Source of the DNA: Blepharisma stoltei
Lineage: Eukaryota; Ciliophora; Heterotrichea; Heterotrichida; Blepharismidae
Assembly (NCBI GenBank): GCA_914767885.1
Contig: CAJZBQ010000050.1
Span: forward strand, 248,001 to 312,000
DNA length: 64,000 nt
Direction: 5' to 3'
The notes under the pieces were generated by a model that searched no databases, was not told the origin of the DNA, and saw only the letters and a program-made list of their open reading frames with translations. Position 1 is the stretch's first letter; each line of letters starts with the position of its first letter. The translations under genes were made by a program, and so were the position numbers. Below, piece by piece: positions 9,862 to 20,718 of the stretch.

Positions 9862-10845
9862 TTAGTGTTGTTTTCGGTACAGCTCAAGCTCTTTTCTCAA
9901 AGATTTTTGTAGCTCGGGCTCTGGCTTAGGCTGTTGGCTTAAAACTTCAAGCTGCTTTTCCAAGGCTTCGATGAGTAAACTTTGAAGCTCTTTTTTAGAT
10001 TTCTTAAAATAAAAATCAAAACATGGACAAGTCTCAGCAGGCCTTAAATCGTGGATTTTCCCTAAATGAGTCATATATAATCCTGGGTAACCAGGGACTT
10101 CTTTTACCTTTTCTAAGCCATCAACTTCAATAGACTCGATGCTCCAATTTTCTTTGCTGACAAGCCTCAGATTATTTTGCCTTAGTCCTGGATTATAATT
10201 ATAATTTGCGGGTGGCCAATCTTCATTAATATACCACCATCTTACTAATATTTTTGTCACGATTTCTGCCTTTTCTCTATCTTCTCTTGACGAATATTCT
10301 TTGAACTGTATATATTTTTTAGAATTATCAACACTTTTTGTTTTCTTTTTCTTCTCAACTATTTCTTCGTATTTTTCTTGTATTTTCTTTTCCTTTTTCT
10401 CATGCTTTTTCTCATGCTTTTTGCTGTGCTTTTTTGACTTTTTTTCTTTATCTGTTTTTTCTTTTTTGGGGACTTCAGGGATCAGTCCTCGTGCCCTTTT
10501 CTCTTCTAATGCTTGTTTGCCGACTAAGATTTTTTTGGGCTCTTCGTTTTCATTACGATCTTCATTTTCAGAGGCAAATCTGGATGACTCTGATATGCTG
10601 CTGGTATCTGAAGCACTTTCTTCACTACTACTTGAAGGCTTGCGCTTACGGGCTTTGCGTGCCTCGCCTTCTTCATCGGTGGAATGTGCAGACTCTGAGG
10701 AACTAACTGGAGGTCCATATTTGTCATATTCTACTTTGTCAGTGATTCAATCTTCTAAGGAGGAATCGTCTTCATGTAGTGGTTTTGCATTCGGAGATCC
10801 CATTATCTTGCCGATGCTATCTTTTACCCTCTTCTTCAACTTCAT
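9862..10845 (-). CDS. Lysine-rich conserved-looking protein, function unknown
   Basis: 327 residues from ATG at 10845, with one TGA read as Trp (SLEDWITDKV). Three parts are visible. The first is an acidic/serine N-terminal region (about residues 30-115). The second is a strongly basic KEK/KKH stretch (about 140-195) suggesting nuclear location. The third is a compact C-terminal region (RWWYINEDWPPANYNYNP, then VPGYPGLYMTHLGKIHDLRP) that looks like a folded domain, followed by a short helical tail. I do not recognise the domain. A nuclear or RNA-processing role is possible but unproven. The start is chosen as the first ATG after an in-frame gap without homologous character. Confidence 0.75.
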
Positions 10846-11033
10846 ATCATGCCGCCATTTTATTAGGGGGCTGTTTTAAAATAAATTTATTATTAAAATG
10901 ATAATAGGCGAGTCGAATCTTAAGGATTTATTTTTAATATATATTAATGTGCTCTATTAATTAATTTTTAATTACAAAGCAATCTCCAGGGAAAGCTTAA
11001 TTTATCAAAAGTATATAAAAATTGATTTTAACA
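10846..11033. other. Intergenic AT-rich sequence
   Basis: No gene seen. It is the probable promoter region of the lysine-rich gene. Confidence 0.4.
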
Positions 11034-11156
11034 TTATAAAGAGTTAGATAAGGAAGCTCCAGATTTTTTTGGAATGAAATCTTCTTTAAATGTAGGAGAT
11101 TCATCCTTTCCACGTACAAGCTTTTTTAATCTTTTGCGAGGTTTGGAATCTGCCAT
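11034..11156 (-). CDS. Small basic ORF, 40 residues
   Basis: ATG at 11156, TAA at 11034, with no internal TGA. The product starts MADSKPRKRLKKLVRGKDES and is rich in Lys/Arg/Ser. Codon usage and composition resemble neighbouring genes, and it sits alone between two intergenic stretches. No family recognised. It may be a genuine tiny nuclear protein or a chance ORF. Confidence 0.4.
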   Translation of the reverse strand: MADSKPRKRLKKLVRGKDESPTFKEDFIPKKSGASLSNSL

Positions 11157-12340
11157 TGATAAGATTGTGGCAAATTTTATTATTGATATGTATCCATTTG
11201 CGGGAAATAACTAAATTAATTTTAAATTTTGCAAGTGAGTAAAACTAAATCAAAATTTAAGACAAGTTTATTTCAATAAATGAAATTTTTGATTTTAGTG
11301 CTGATTCGTACAAAATAATTTCTTCAATTATTTTGATTATAGATCATAGCAATTTTAAAGTAAATCTGTGCAATTTTAATAATCTATGGTCATAAGATTT
11401 TTCAGCCGAAAATCAAACTTTAATTCTAAATTTCTAAATTTTCTGTTCAAGATTTCGATATGGAATAAGTAATTTTAATTATATTTTTAAAGTTTCATAT
11501 TTATTCTAACTCCCTCCCTCAGTGAGTGAACAAAAAAAAATTTGTTCACTCACGGAGGGGGGTTAATTTTTGTTTTTTAAAAAAAATTTATATATATATT
11601 TTCTAAAAAATTTTTTTCTCGAAATTCTAAAAAATCCTAATTCGCACAAATTGGAAAGCAAATATTAATTTAATTTATAAAACTTATGTTTAAAAAGCAA
11701 TTCGTTTAAAATTAAACAGAATTAGCTCTAGATTTCATTATACTAATTATCATTTATATATCAAAAATTTTTGTTCACTCACGGAGGGTGGGTTTTTGGG
11801 CAAAAAATAGCGATTTTTCTAATGGTTTTGTTCACTCACGGGGGGGGAGTAAAAATAAAGCAGCTATCACTACTATAATTTTTTATTGATTTCTATACTG
11901 TTTAGCTTGCATGCAGCATTCTAGGATAGTAACTTTTTCATTATTTAAGAGAATGAGCATTCAATATTCTAATCTCAAATCATATAAATCATATGAAAAT
12001 GTATATCAAAAATTAAACTGTCGAAACAAATTCGGGAGTCAATAGATATTAACAGCTGGACCTAAACAATAAAAATTTTTCATAAAATGGACACCATTTT
12101 GTAATCCCAAGGCACGACCTTTTACCTTAATTCTTTACCATTTTATGTTCTAAGGCTATATATCAGATTATTCTTACTCCTCTTATAAAAATAAATTAAT
12201 TCTACCAAATATTTTATTTTAATAAGATAATTCATGCTTGAGAAGTTAGCTGCTAATGTAAAAGACACTTAAATTAAAATTTAATTTAGATATAGATTTA
12301 AGATATATGCTTTTTTACTAAACTAAAAATCCTATTAATA
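11157..12340. other. Intergenic region with one MITE
   Basis: Apart from the family A MITE at 11507-11849 I see no coding frame. It is the likely promoter zone for the Brahma-type gene. Confidence 0.45.
11507..11849. mobile_element. Family A MITE, intergenic
   Basis: It begins TAACTCCCTCCCTCAGTGAG and ends GGGGGGGAGTAA, with the complete core (AGCTCTAGATTTCATTATAC). It is oriented opposite to the copy at 1995. TA/TAA borders at 11507 and 11850. Confidence 0.8.
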
Positions 12341-15300
12341 ATGTTTACAATTTTAAAAAAAAGACAGCACATAATCAATTCAGTTAACTATATAATGAAT
12401 TTCTCGATACCAAAGCCTCACATCAGCCCTTTATCTCCCAACCTGAACTTCACCCCAGAGCAGATCCATCAGCTTCACCAGCAAATTCAAGCATTCAAGA
12501 CCCTAAACAACAGCCAAACCTTATCCTCTAGCCAAATCACGCACATAAAAAGACTCAGCTCAGAAGAGTGAGAAAAATTCAATTTTGCCCACTCAAGGCT
12601 GCTGACTCAATCCAAAGCTCGCCAGGTCCAAGAAACCTATGACACATCCAACCGCCAAGTTCCAGGTAAAATTGAGCCTAAAACAGTTTCGTTTTACTAC
12701 GAACTTCGCCTAAAAGAGCTTGATCGTCTTTTACTGGGAGAGATGGATCCTGAAATTCGAGATGAGATCATGAAAGAAAAATACATGATCAAGCTGAGGG
12801 ACCTTCAGAACAAGCTCAGGAAAAAAGTCCTTGAAGAGTGGCACATGAGAGGGGAAACCCAAAAAGATCAGAGCCACAAAGCATTGGAGCTAAGTCTTCT
12901 AGATAGAGATTTCTATATGAGAGTTGGGCAGAGACCAGATATCCGAGCTAAACAAGAAGCAAAAATCATCAGCAGATATGAGCAATCTATGAGAAATGGC
13001 CTTGAGCATAAGAAAAAAACCCGCGAAAGAGAGTTTTTGTGTGAGCTTATGAATCATCATCGCGAGTTTTTTGAGTTCCATAAAAAGAAACACTCTATTT
13101 ATAGGAAAAATATTTATGGAAGCAAAAGCCAGTTAGATTTAGCTGACAGAAAAGAAATGGCTGAGCAAGAAAAAGCAGACAGGGAAAGGCTTAGGATTTT
13201 GAGAGAAAATGATATGTCCACTTATATTGATATGCTTGCGACTGCTAAGAATGAAAGACTGCTGAAGATTCTTGAACAGACTGACGGGTTCTTGAGGAAA
13301 TTAGGCGCAAAAGTGCTAGTACAAAAAGGAGAGACAAAAGAAGATGATTTGATCCCTGAAGAACAGCAAACTGAAAGCATCACAGATAAACTTAAAAAGT
13401 CGTCCAGCATGTATTATGAAATCACACACACGATTAATGAAGAAATCAAAGAGCAGCCTAAAGGAATTGAAGGGGGCCAGCTGAAGTCTTATCAGCTTAT
13501 AGGCTTACAATGGCTGATATCACTTTATAACAATAAGCTCCATGGAATTTTGGCAGATGAAATGGGGCTGGGGAAAACTATACAAACAATTTCGCTTTTC
13601 CAATATTTGATTGATAGTAAAAACAACCATGGGCCATTCTTAGTCGTGACACCTTTGTCGACTGTCTCAAACTGGGTTTTAGAGTTCAAAAGATGGACGC
13701 CAAAAATCAAAGTCGTGATATACAAAGGCCCTCCTGCTCATAGAAAACAAATCATTAATACTGCATTAACTTCACGCAAGTTCAACGTCTTGTTAACTAC
13801 ATATGAGTATATAATTAAAGACAAGCAGCAGCTCAGCAAAGTCCACTGGTCTTATATTGTGGTCGATGAAGGCCACAGAATGAAAAACGCCAAATCAAAA
13901 TTTGCACAGATTTTAGGACTCCAGTACCAGTCTGACCATAGACTCTTACTGACTGGGACGCCTCTTCAAAACAACTTAGCTGAGCTGTGGGCATTGCTTA
14001 ACTTTTTGCTTCCCAGCATTTTTAATTCATTGGACGATTTTGAAAAATTCTTTAACCAGCCTTTTTCGAAAATTCCTGGAGAAAAGAGTCTTGAGCTGAA
14101 TGAAGAAGAAAGCTTGCTGGTCATTAACCGTCTCCACCAAGTCCTCAGACCCTTTTTGCTGAGAAGAGTCAAAAAAGAAGTCGAAGCTGAGCTGCCAGAT
14201 AAAGTTGAATTCGTGCTCAAAGTAGAGCTCAGTTCCTGGCAGAAAAGGCTTTACAAAGATATTCAGGACAAAGAGTTCATCAGCAGAGAAAGCAGCTCAT
14301 GGAAATGCAAAACTCTTAACAACTCTGAGAAATAAAATGGCGTCGATGACGGAAATAGGTCTCCGAGGGAAAATTCCTATGGAACAGATCCATTTTGATG
14401 AAGCTAAAAGTTGAAGTAAGCCTTCAGATTTGGGAGATTGCCGAAGAGGGAAATGCTTTGTTTATCCCAAGGGTTTTCCTGTCCCTACTAGACAGGCTAG
14501 ACAGGTTTTGCCTCTTACATAGTCTTTGTCTATCCGAACTATAGGGGCACCCTACAGAGGTGACTCTAACATAGAGAGCCTTAGTCTAGGTAAGTCTCGG
14601 CGAAAATTCAAGAGGTGGAAATTTTGGTAGGCTTTACACAATTTGCACTCTGGCCTATAAGCACCTAGCGTAGGCCACTGGAATCAAGGAAGTCCATCTA
14701 GTGGGCTCCCACTTATGAGAGTATAAATCTTAATCTTAATAACTCTGTGATGCAGCTTAGAAAAGTCTGCAACCATCCTTACTTGTTTTTGAACCCTGAT
14801 CAGATAAATGTCATAGATGATGAAATTTGGCGATGCTCACTCCCCCTCTCCTTGAGCGAACCAAGCCATTGAAAAAATCAATATTTTTTGGGTAAAAATC
14901 CACCCTCAGTGAGCGAACAAATATATTTTTTATGAAAAAATTTTTGATATTTAAGTAATAATTAGTATAATGAAATCTCTAGCTAATTCTGTTTAATTAT
15001 GAACAAATTGCATTTTAAAACATCAATTTTCCAATTAAATATTTGTTTTCTAATTTTTGAGATAGAGATTTCGAAAAAAAATTATAAAATTTATATAAAT
15101 TTAAAAAAAAAAATTAAACCTCTGTGAGTGAACAAAATTATTTTTTTCACTCAAGAAGAGTGGGGAGTCAGGTAAATTTGAACTTCTAGACAGAATGCTG
15201 CCGAAATTCATAGCATGTGGACACAAAATTCTGATTTTCACACAAATGACTCAATTAATGGATATCATGGCTCTTTATTTTGACTACAGAGGATTTCGAT

Positions 15301-16421
15301 ATCTCCGCTTAGATGGGTCTACCAAAGTAGAAGACCGTGACGCACGAATGTCGCTTTTTAACGCTCCCAATTCCGAATACCGCATTTTCTTGCTGTCAAC
15401 CAGAGCTGGCGGTTTAGGTTTAAATTTGCAGACAGCTGACACAGTAATTATATATGACTCTGACTGGAATCCAATGATGGATTTACAAGCTCAAGACCGA
15501 GCTCACAGAATTGGCCAAAAACAAGTGGTGAGGGTCTATAGACTAGTCACAAACACAAAAATCGAAGAAACTATCCTTACCAAGGCAGCTTATAAAAAAG
15601 ACGTCGATGCCAAAGTTATCCAAGCTGGGCTTTTTAACACCAAAGCAACTGATAAAGAAAGAAACGAAAGACTAAGAAATTTATTAAGAAGCGAAGAAAG
15701 CGACGATAGCAACGACGAAGACGAATTCCTCGATGACGCCACTTTAAATAAAAATATTTCAAGAAATGAAGACGAGTTGAATATATTCGAACAGATGGAC
15801 TATGAAAGACGGCAAAAAGAGCCTTATAAAGTCAGACTTATACAAGATGAAAAACTCCCTGAGTGGCTATAATATTTTTCCCTATATGGCCCGATAAGGG
15901 AAGTGGGTTCTCCGTGGAATCCACCTGTTGGTCAAACCAACTCAGTGCGTTGGTTTGACCAATTCACTGGTTGGTTCAACCAGCAGAGGGATTCCACGGA
16001 GAACCCACGGCCCTTATCCGGCCATATAGAGAAAAATCCTATAACTATTCAGGAAACTTATAGAAAAGACATTTTTGAGTATGGTAGAGGAATGAGGCAG
16101 AGGAAAAATATTGTATATACTGACTTCGGAGATTACGATATACCAAGAGAAGGCAGAAAAAGAAATGGCTCACCGCTGGAAGACACAGGAAGCAAAAGGT
16201 CGAAGTATTCGGAGTCTGAAGAAGGATCTGAAGTAGGGTCAGAGGTTTCTGAAGGAGCAAGCTCAGGGATGAAAATTACAATATCCAATGGAAAATTAAT
16301 GAACGAGACTGAATCGGACCTGAGTGGCATTGAAGAAGGACTGATAGAAGAAGATGAAATATATGAACCAATGGATAATGATAGCAATATGGACACTGAT
16401 ACGAATCAAGCAATGGCTTAA
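12341..16421 (+). CDS. SWI/SNF chromatin-remodelling ATPase, Brahma/BRG1 type
   Basis: Nucleosome-remodelling ATPase of the SNF2 subfamily. Domains in order: QLQ ([19 protein letters not shown], about residues 45-65), HSA-like basic helix, DEAD/SNF2 ATPase with [10 protein letters not shown] (about 403-412), DEGH (about 509) and LTGTPLQNN, helicase C with [12 protein letters not shown] and QDRAHRIGQ, and a SnAC-type segment (KLPEWL... [18 protein letters not shown]). QLQ plus SnAC separates it from ISWI. No bromodomain follows; the acidic tail ends at 16421. The joined product is 1051 residues. Interruptions: TGA read as Trp at 12569; a retroposon (14328-14747) whose removal gives [20 protein letters not shown]; a MITE (14837-15167) giving [13 protein letters not shown]; and a fold-back IES (15868-16041) giving [14 protein letters not shown] second in-frame ATG at 12395 could be the true start. 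Confidence 0.95.
14328..14747 (+). mobile_element. SINE-like retroposon family 2 within Brahma exon
   Basis: A 420-bp insertion flanked by the 13-bp duplication CTTAAYAACTCTG (14315-14327, 14735-14747, one mismatch). It is GC-richer than the gene, and its right end carries ATCTTAATCTTAA tail repeats. Shared blocks with 34547-34895 (GCTAGACAGGTTTT, CCACTTATG..AGTATAA) define the family. The TSD contains TA, so the usual TA-type excision could remove it precisely. Confidence 0.8.
14837..15167. mobile_element. Family A MITE-IES in Brahma, TCA borders
   Basis: TCA (not TTA/TAA) at 14837-14839 and 15168-15170 around CTCCCCCTCTCCTTGAGCG ... TCAAGAAGAGTGGGGAG. Excision of 331 bp joins C-S-G-K-F of the helicase linker. 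Core family A sequence is intact. Confidence 0.85.
15868..16041. mobile_element. Fold-back IES, 174 bp, in Brahma
   Basis: TA at 15868-15869 and 16042-16043. Inverted arms of about 55 bp (TTTTTCCCTATATGGCC, TGGGTTCTCCGTGGAATCC) close over an inner GGTTTGACCAA palindrome. There are 58 codons of excised sequence and the frame is kept. Confidence 0.85.
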
Positions 16422-16498
16422 TACATAATAATAGTCTTTACTTGAGGTTAAAATTGCATATAATTAAATGATAAATCATCAAATATTTTTTGTGTAAT

Positions 16499-17356
16499 TT
16501 AAGTTAAAATAGTGGATGGGTCCCAAGAGACGTGAAAATTTTGATTCAATGAGTCAATTCTTGCCAAATCTTCTGCGTTTAAGCTGAAAAAATCCAGGTT
16601 TATATTTTCTTTCATTCTAGATAGATTCACACTTTTTGGGATTATCACAAAGTCTTTTTGTGCAGCCCATTTCAGAGCCACTTGGGCAACTGTAGCCTTT
16701 TTGTCTTCTGCGATGCTTTTTAGGGTTTCATTATTGAATAACGATTCATTTCCTTTCGCTAAAGGTGAAGACGCTACTATTTGTATGCTATTTTCTCTAC
16801 AAAAATCGATTAATCCTCCGTTTTGGCAATAAGGGTGGTGCTCAATTTGATTTACATCAGGCTTTGTCTTAGCTCGTTCCAATAATTGTTCTAAATGGTT
16901 TATCAAAAAATTGCTGACCCCAATACTTTTTACTTTCCCTTCTTCTTTCAAAACTTCTAATGCCTCCCAGCTATGCAACCTCATCTTAGGCATTCTAGGG
17001 TCATCAGGCCTAAATCCATCAACTCCTGGCCAATGAAGAAGCACCATATCAAAATATTTGCAATGCATTGCTTCTAAAGACTTCAGAACTTTTATATAAG
17101 TAAATTGAAATCCTTTGCTGGAAGGGATAATTTTGGTAGAAATAAAAACATTTTCCCTCGGGACTCGATTTACAGCGAGTTTTAGGACATTTTCATTCTT
17201 ATATGCAAGTGCTGTATCTATATGTCTGTATCCAAGTTTAAGTGCGCTTGAAACCGCACTTGTACAATCAGTGCCTCTCATGTCAAAAGTTCCTATTCCT
17301 ATCTGTGGGATCTGCACTCCTGAAGCAAGTTTGATTGCTTTATTAAGTATAGCCAT
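16499..17356 (-). CDS. Aldo-keto reductase
   Basis: NADPH-dependent carbonyl reductase of the AKR superfamily, cytosolic, substrate unknown. A complete TIM-barrel protein of 285 residues starting MAILNKAIKL. The catalytic tetrad is visible: Asp47 and Tyr52 in DTALAY, Lys75 in STKI, His108 in LLHWPG. The cofactor-binding IIPKSVNLSRMKENI segment lies near the C terminus. The upstream in-frame codon at 17377 overlaps the FHA gene's stop, so the ATG at 17356, only 13 bp from that stop, is preferred. No introns or IES. Confidence 0.93.
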   Translation of the reverse strand: MAILNKAIKLASGVQIPQIGIGTFDMRGTDCTSAVSSALKLGYRHIDTALAYKNENVLKLAVNRVPRENVFISTKIIPSSKGFQFTYIKVLKSLEAMHCKYFDMVLLHWPGVDGFRPDDPRMPKMRLHSWEALEVLKEEGKVKSIGVSNFLINHLEQLLERAKTKPDVNQIEHHPYCQNGGLIDFCRENSIQIVASSPLAKGNESLFNNETLKSIAEDKKATVAQVALKWAAQKDFVIIPKSVNLSRMKENINLDFFSLNAEDLARIDSLNQNFHVSWDPSTILT

Positions 17357-17369
17357 ATTATTAAAAAAA

Positions 17370-18801
17370 TTACACAATAGATACTTGAAACAAGGTATGA
17401 TTGGATTTAAACATCATCCCATTGGACAGCTCGTGGTTTTCATTCAAGTAAAGCCAGGTCCCATTTGTGCTTGTTCTGTCATTTTCTAGGTCTCCGTCTA
17501 CTAAAATCCATCCTTCTAAGGAATAATAAATAGTGCATTGCACCTTGGAAATCAAAGAATCTTCTATTTGAATTTCACATTTTGTGGTTCTCCCTATCCT
17601 TACGCTTTGGGCTATGGATTTCCATCTTAGCCCAGAGTAAACCAGAAAATTCAACCCTTTTGAATTTTCAATGGTAGGCAACCTTGTTGAAGTACAGCGT
17701 GGTGATCCAAACTTTCCAATGCCCAGGGAGCAGGCGGAGCAAGACTTTGAAGTTCGCCTTACAGACGAGTGGAGTACTATAGAAGGGAATAAGAAGAAAA
17801 GTTTTTATTTTGCCCGTTCAAAATCTCAGCTGTCTTATTTCTGAAGGTCTAAAACGTTTTTAAAGCGCTTTCTGTTTATTTGGATTATTGTTGAGATCAT
17901 TAGAGCCAAGGGCTTATTTGAGAATAAGCAAGCTTGTCTCGTTTTCTAAAGGGAATAAGGATCTTCAGATCCCGACAGGGAGCTTTTCTATAATCTAATT
18001 AAGCCTAGTGGTCCTTCCTATCCTTATGACGCTTTCATTGTAATCTGAAGCGTTAAAATAAAAAACGTCCCCAGAGCATGGGGCGCCAAATAGTTTGAGC
18101 CTTAACCTTGGGGAGTTATGATCAGGACTTGCCACAAGATTCACCAAAATGAAGTTATCTCCCATATGCAGCAAATAATTTTCCTTCAAAATAAGCTGAG
18201 ATGCAAGCCTCAAGAACGTCCCAAACCCGACCCCTAAATCTTTTACATAATAAGCGTCCTTAATAAGATCATAATAAATCTGGAAATGCTGCCCTCTGTG
18301 TTTTTCTGCCAAATATTTGTCTTGGGAAGGGATTACAAAATCATTGATAACTGGTCCTTTTCCTATCCCTTGAGACTTTGCTCTTTTTTTGCACCCAAAA
18401 TAAGTAATCCCGTCCTTCACATCTCTTAACGAATTTTCATGTCCCAACGCATTGATAGAAATGACCAAATTCTTCGGAAGTGTCGCCGAGCTTAATACTT
18501 TTAATCTCAATAATTTCGCATAATGCATAGCGCTTTCTAATTTCTGTATTCTTGACCTGTCAAAACTTGTGTCTCGGTATTGTGAGTCCAGCATAATAGA
18601 CTCTCTAATAGCTGACATTTGTTCTTTTAAAGGCTCAGCTTCTTGAAGATCATTTTTGTTCCTTTTTGTTAACGCTGTTTCAGGATTTTGAGCAGGCAGG
18701 TTTTCACGATCTGACACATAAATTTCGAACTGAGGCGCACACAAGCTGTTTCCGCAGCACGTCTATATAGAAAATACTCTCATTGCTGTATAGTTTCCCA
18801 T
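17370..18801 (-). CDS. Double FHA-domain protein, possibly myristoylated
   Basis: Phosphopeptide-binding adaptor, partners unknown. The first ATG (18801) is joined by a 15-nt intron (18763-18777) to the main frame, giving an N terminus MGNYTAMRTCCGNSL. Gly2 plus a Cys pair suggests N-myristoylation and palmitoylation (inference). There is a first, degenerate FHA domain (about residues 125-215, with DLGVGFGTFLRL) and a second, canonical one at the end (VIRIGRTT, then STNGTWLYL). The signature IGRTT occurs twice in the raw DNA because a retroposon sits between two copies of its 19-bp target site. Removing 424 bp leaves ESVIRIGRTTKCEIQIEDS. The joined length is 330 residues. The frame from 17681 with its own apparent start is an artefact of the insertion. 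Confidence 0.85.
17603..18026. mobile_element. SINE-like retroposon within FHA gene
   Basis: Direct repeats GTGGTTCTCCCTATCCTTA (17584-17602) and GTGGTCCTTCCTATCCTTA (18008-18026), with two mismatches in 19. The body contains GC-richer sequence with no ORF and no obvious match to families 1 or 2. Removal of 424 bp restores the FHA frame. Confidence 0.75.
18763..18777 (-). other. 15-nt intron (FHA gene)
   Basis: GTATTTTCTATATAG on the minus strand. It removes an in-frame TAG and supplies the only upstream ATG. Confidence 0.75.
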
Positions 18802-18876
18802 ATTAAAATTTACATTTCAAAAAACATAGTATTGAGAGTTATTTTATCTGATTAAAATTAAAGCAAATTCATATAA

Positions 18877-20448
18877 ATGTCAGTTCAAGATTTTGAAATT
18901 TTGTCAAAGCTTGGAGAAGGAGCATTCTCAACTGTATATAAGGTCCGTCGAAAATCTGATGGCCAAGTATACGCGCTGAAAAAAGTCAAATTCTCATCAC
19001 TTAATCAGAAAGAAAAAGAAAACGCTGTAAATGAAATCAGAATTATGGCTTCGTTTAGTCATCCTAATATTATCAGCTATAAAGAAGCTTTTATTGATGA
19101 AGAAACTAATACTTTATGCATTGTTATGGAACTAGCTGAGCACGGAGACTTGCTGAATAAAATAAAGGCTCATAAAGAAGAAGGGACGCATTTTCCAGAA
19201 ACAGAAATTTGGGATATTCTAATTCAAATCGCAAAAGGGCTTAGAGCTCTGCATGACTCAAAAATACTGCACAGGGACCTAAAAGTAACCGTTATTTAGT
19301 GTGCGAATATATTTTTAGCGAAAGACGGAGTTGTTAAGCTTGGAGATTTAAATGTTTCTAAGGTAAACAAATCTGGAATGGCCCACACACAAACAGGGAC
19401 TCCATATTATGCTAGTCCTGAAGTATGGAAAAACCAGCCTTATACATATTCTTCAGATATATGGTCATTCGGCTGTGTATTATATGAAATGGCAGCTTTG
19501 CTGCCTCCATTTACAGCAACTGATATGCAAGGGCTCTATAGGAAAATTATAAAAGGAATGTACCCTAATATCCCTCAGATTTATTCTTTGGATCTTGCAA
19601 ATGTTATTAGGGTCACTCTGCAAGTAAGTCCAAGCTTAAGGCCATCATGTGACAAAATTTTGGAAATACCAGCAGTCGCTAAACATATGAATCAGAAAGA
19701 AATGAAAGAAACGGAAAGCGCAGGAGCTCTACTTGGAACGATAGCTCTTGCTGCGAACTATAAGAATTTGAAGCTGAATCTTCCAAAAGCAAAGTATGAG
19801 CCTAAAGAAAGAGGGCTAAGTGCTGATGCTCCGAGGCCTATTGAGTTTTCTCATAGAGATTTAGCAGATATTGAATGAAAACCAAGGGTGTTAGTCAGTG
19901 CGAGAAGACATGATAGACCTAAGCTTGGAAAAAACATTGTAGAAGCCTTGAATTTGCAAAAATTACCTCCATTGAATGATAAAGACGCCCCTTTATCAAG
20001 CAGAAGGAATATGCTTCCAAAGCCATCCCCAAGAGGTATAGCCATTCCTACTGCAGAATTATTAGAACAAAATAACATCCCACTATACAGAGCTGCATCT
20101 AAGCCAGAAATGCCTTCAAATTGCCAGCACAAAATCAATGTTGAAGAAGCGCCTCTCCCAATGCATGATCGGAAATTAAGTCCTATTGAGCAAAATCCTA
20201 TGAATTTATTGGTGTCTCCGCCAAAAATTGTATTACCAAGCCCAGCAAGTCTTCATAAGAATATGAATAGGGTTGCTTCCTTAATTTTAGGGACACCAAA
20301 AGAAAATCACCCTAAGCCTGAGCCGCCTCCTTTTCCAAACCCAAGTGAAGTCAATAAGCTTGTAAATGGGCAAAACCCAATATTCCATCCACATCCTGTG
20401 ATTCATCATCGAGCAGGCAGGCCTGGCAGAGTAGTATGGTGGAACTAG
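18877..20448 (+). CDS. NEK-family protein kinase
   Basis: Ser/Thr kinase of the NIMA-related family, typically active at basal bodies, cilia and mitosis. The kinase domain spans residues about 4-265: GEGAFSTVYK loop, ALKKV lysine, HRDLK catalytic loop, then CANIFLAKDG. The metal-binding motif is DLN (KLGDLNVSKV) as in many NEKs, rather than DFG. The activation segment is TGTPYYASPEVW. A 15-nt intron (19285-19299) splits HRDLK from CANIF, and without it the frame would stop at TAG. A TGA at 19876 is read as Trp. The tail beyond the kinase (about 250 residues) is proline-rich and low complexity. Product 518 residues. It is divergent from the FHA gene, only 75 bp apart. Confidence 0.95.
19285..19299 (+). 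other. 15-nt intron (NEK kinase)
   Basis: GTAACCGTTATTTAG. Removal rebuilds the invariant HRDLKCANIF catalytic loop, the clearest proof of 15-nt introns here. Confidence 0.95.
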
Positions 20449-20718
20449 TGTATAAAGTTTTACATTAACGAATAATATACTTTAAAGCATCAGCAGTATT
20501 GAAATGATAAACTAAAAGTTATATATGACTTCTTTATTTATAATATTAATTAAACTGAGTGCTTTTGCAATCATTTAAATAAGAAACTCATAGAATGTAT
20601 ATAATAAGCTCGTTTTTGTCCAATTTGAATTGTTTATGTTTTACTATTTTTTAGTAAAGAAAGTCTATTGCTGAATATCACATATAGCTAATCAACTTTA
20701 TGATATAAATAGGAATAA

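Noticed and set aside
10301-10879. Ser/Phe-rich ORF on the plus strand
   Set aside because: Antisense shadow of the lysine-rich gene, which has TGA-tolerant coding sense on the minus strand.
12569-12571. In-frame TGA codons suggesting pseudogenes or frameshifts
   Set aside because: TGA occurs at conserved Trp positions in many unrelated intact proteins, so it is sense here.
12341-16421. ISWI-type ATPase
   Set aside because: QLQ and SnAC-type segments are present and HAND-SANT-SLIDE is absent, so Brahma/BRG1 fits better.
17613-17681. Separate small FHA gene starting at 17681
   Set aside because: Its first 25 residues lie in a retroposon; the FHA frame belongs to the upstream gene.
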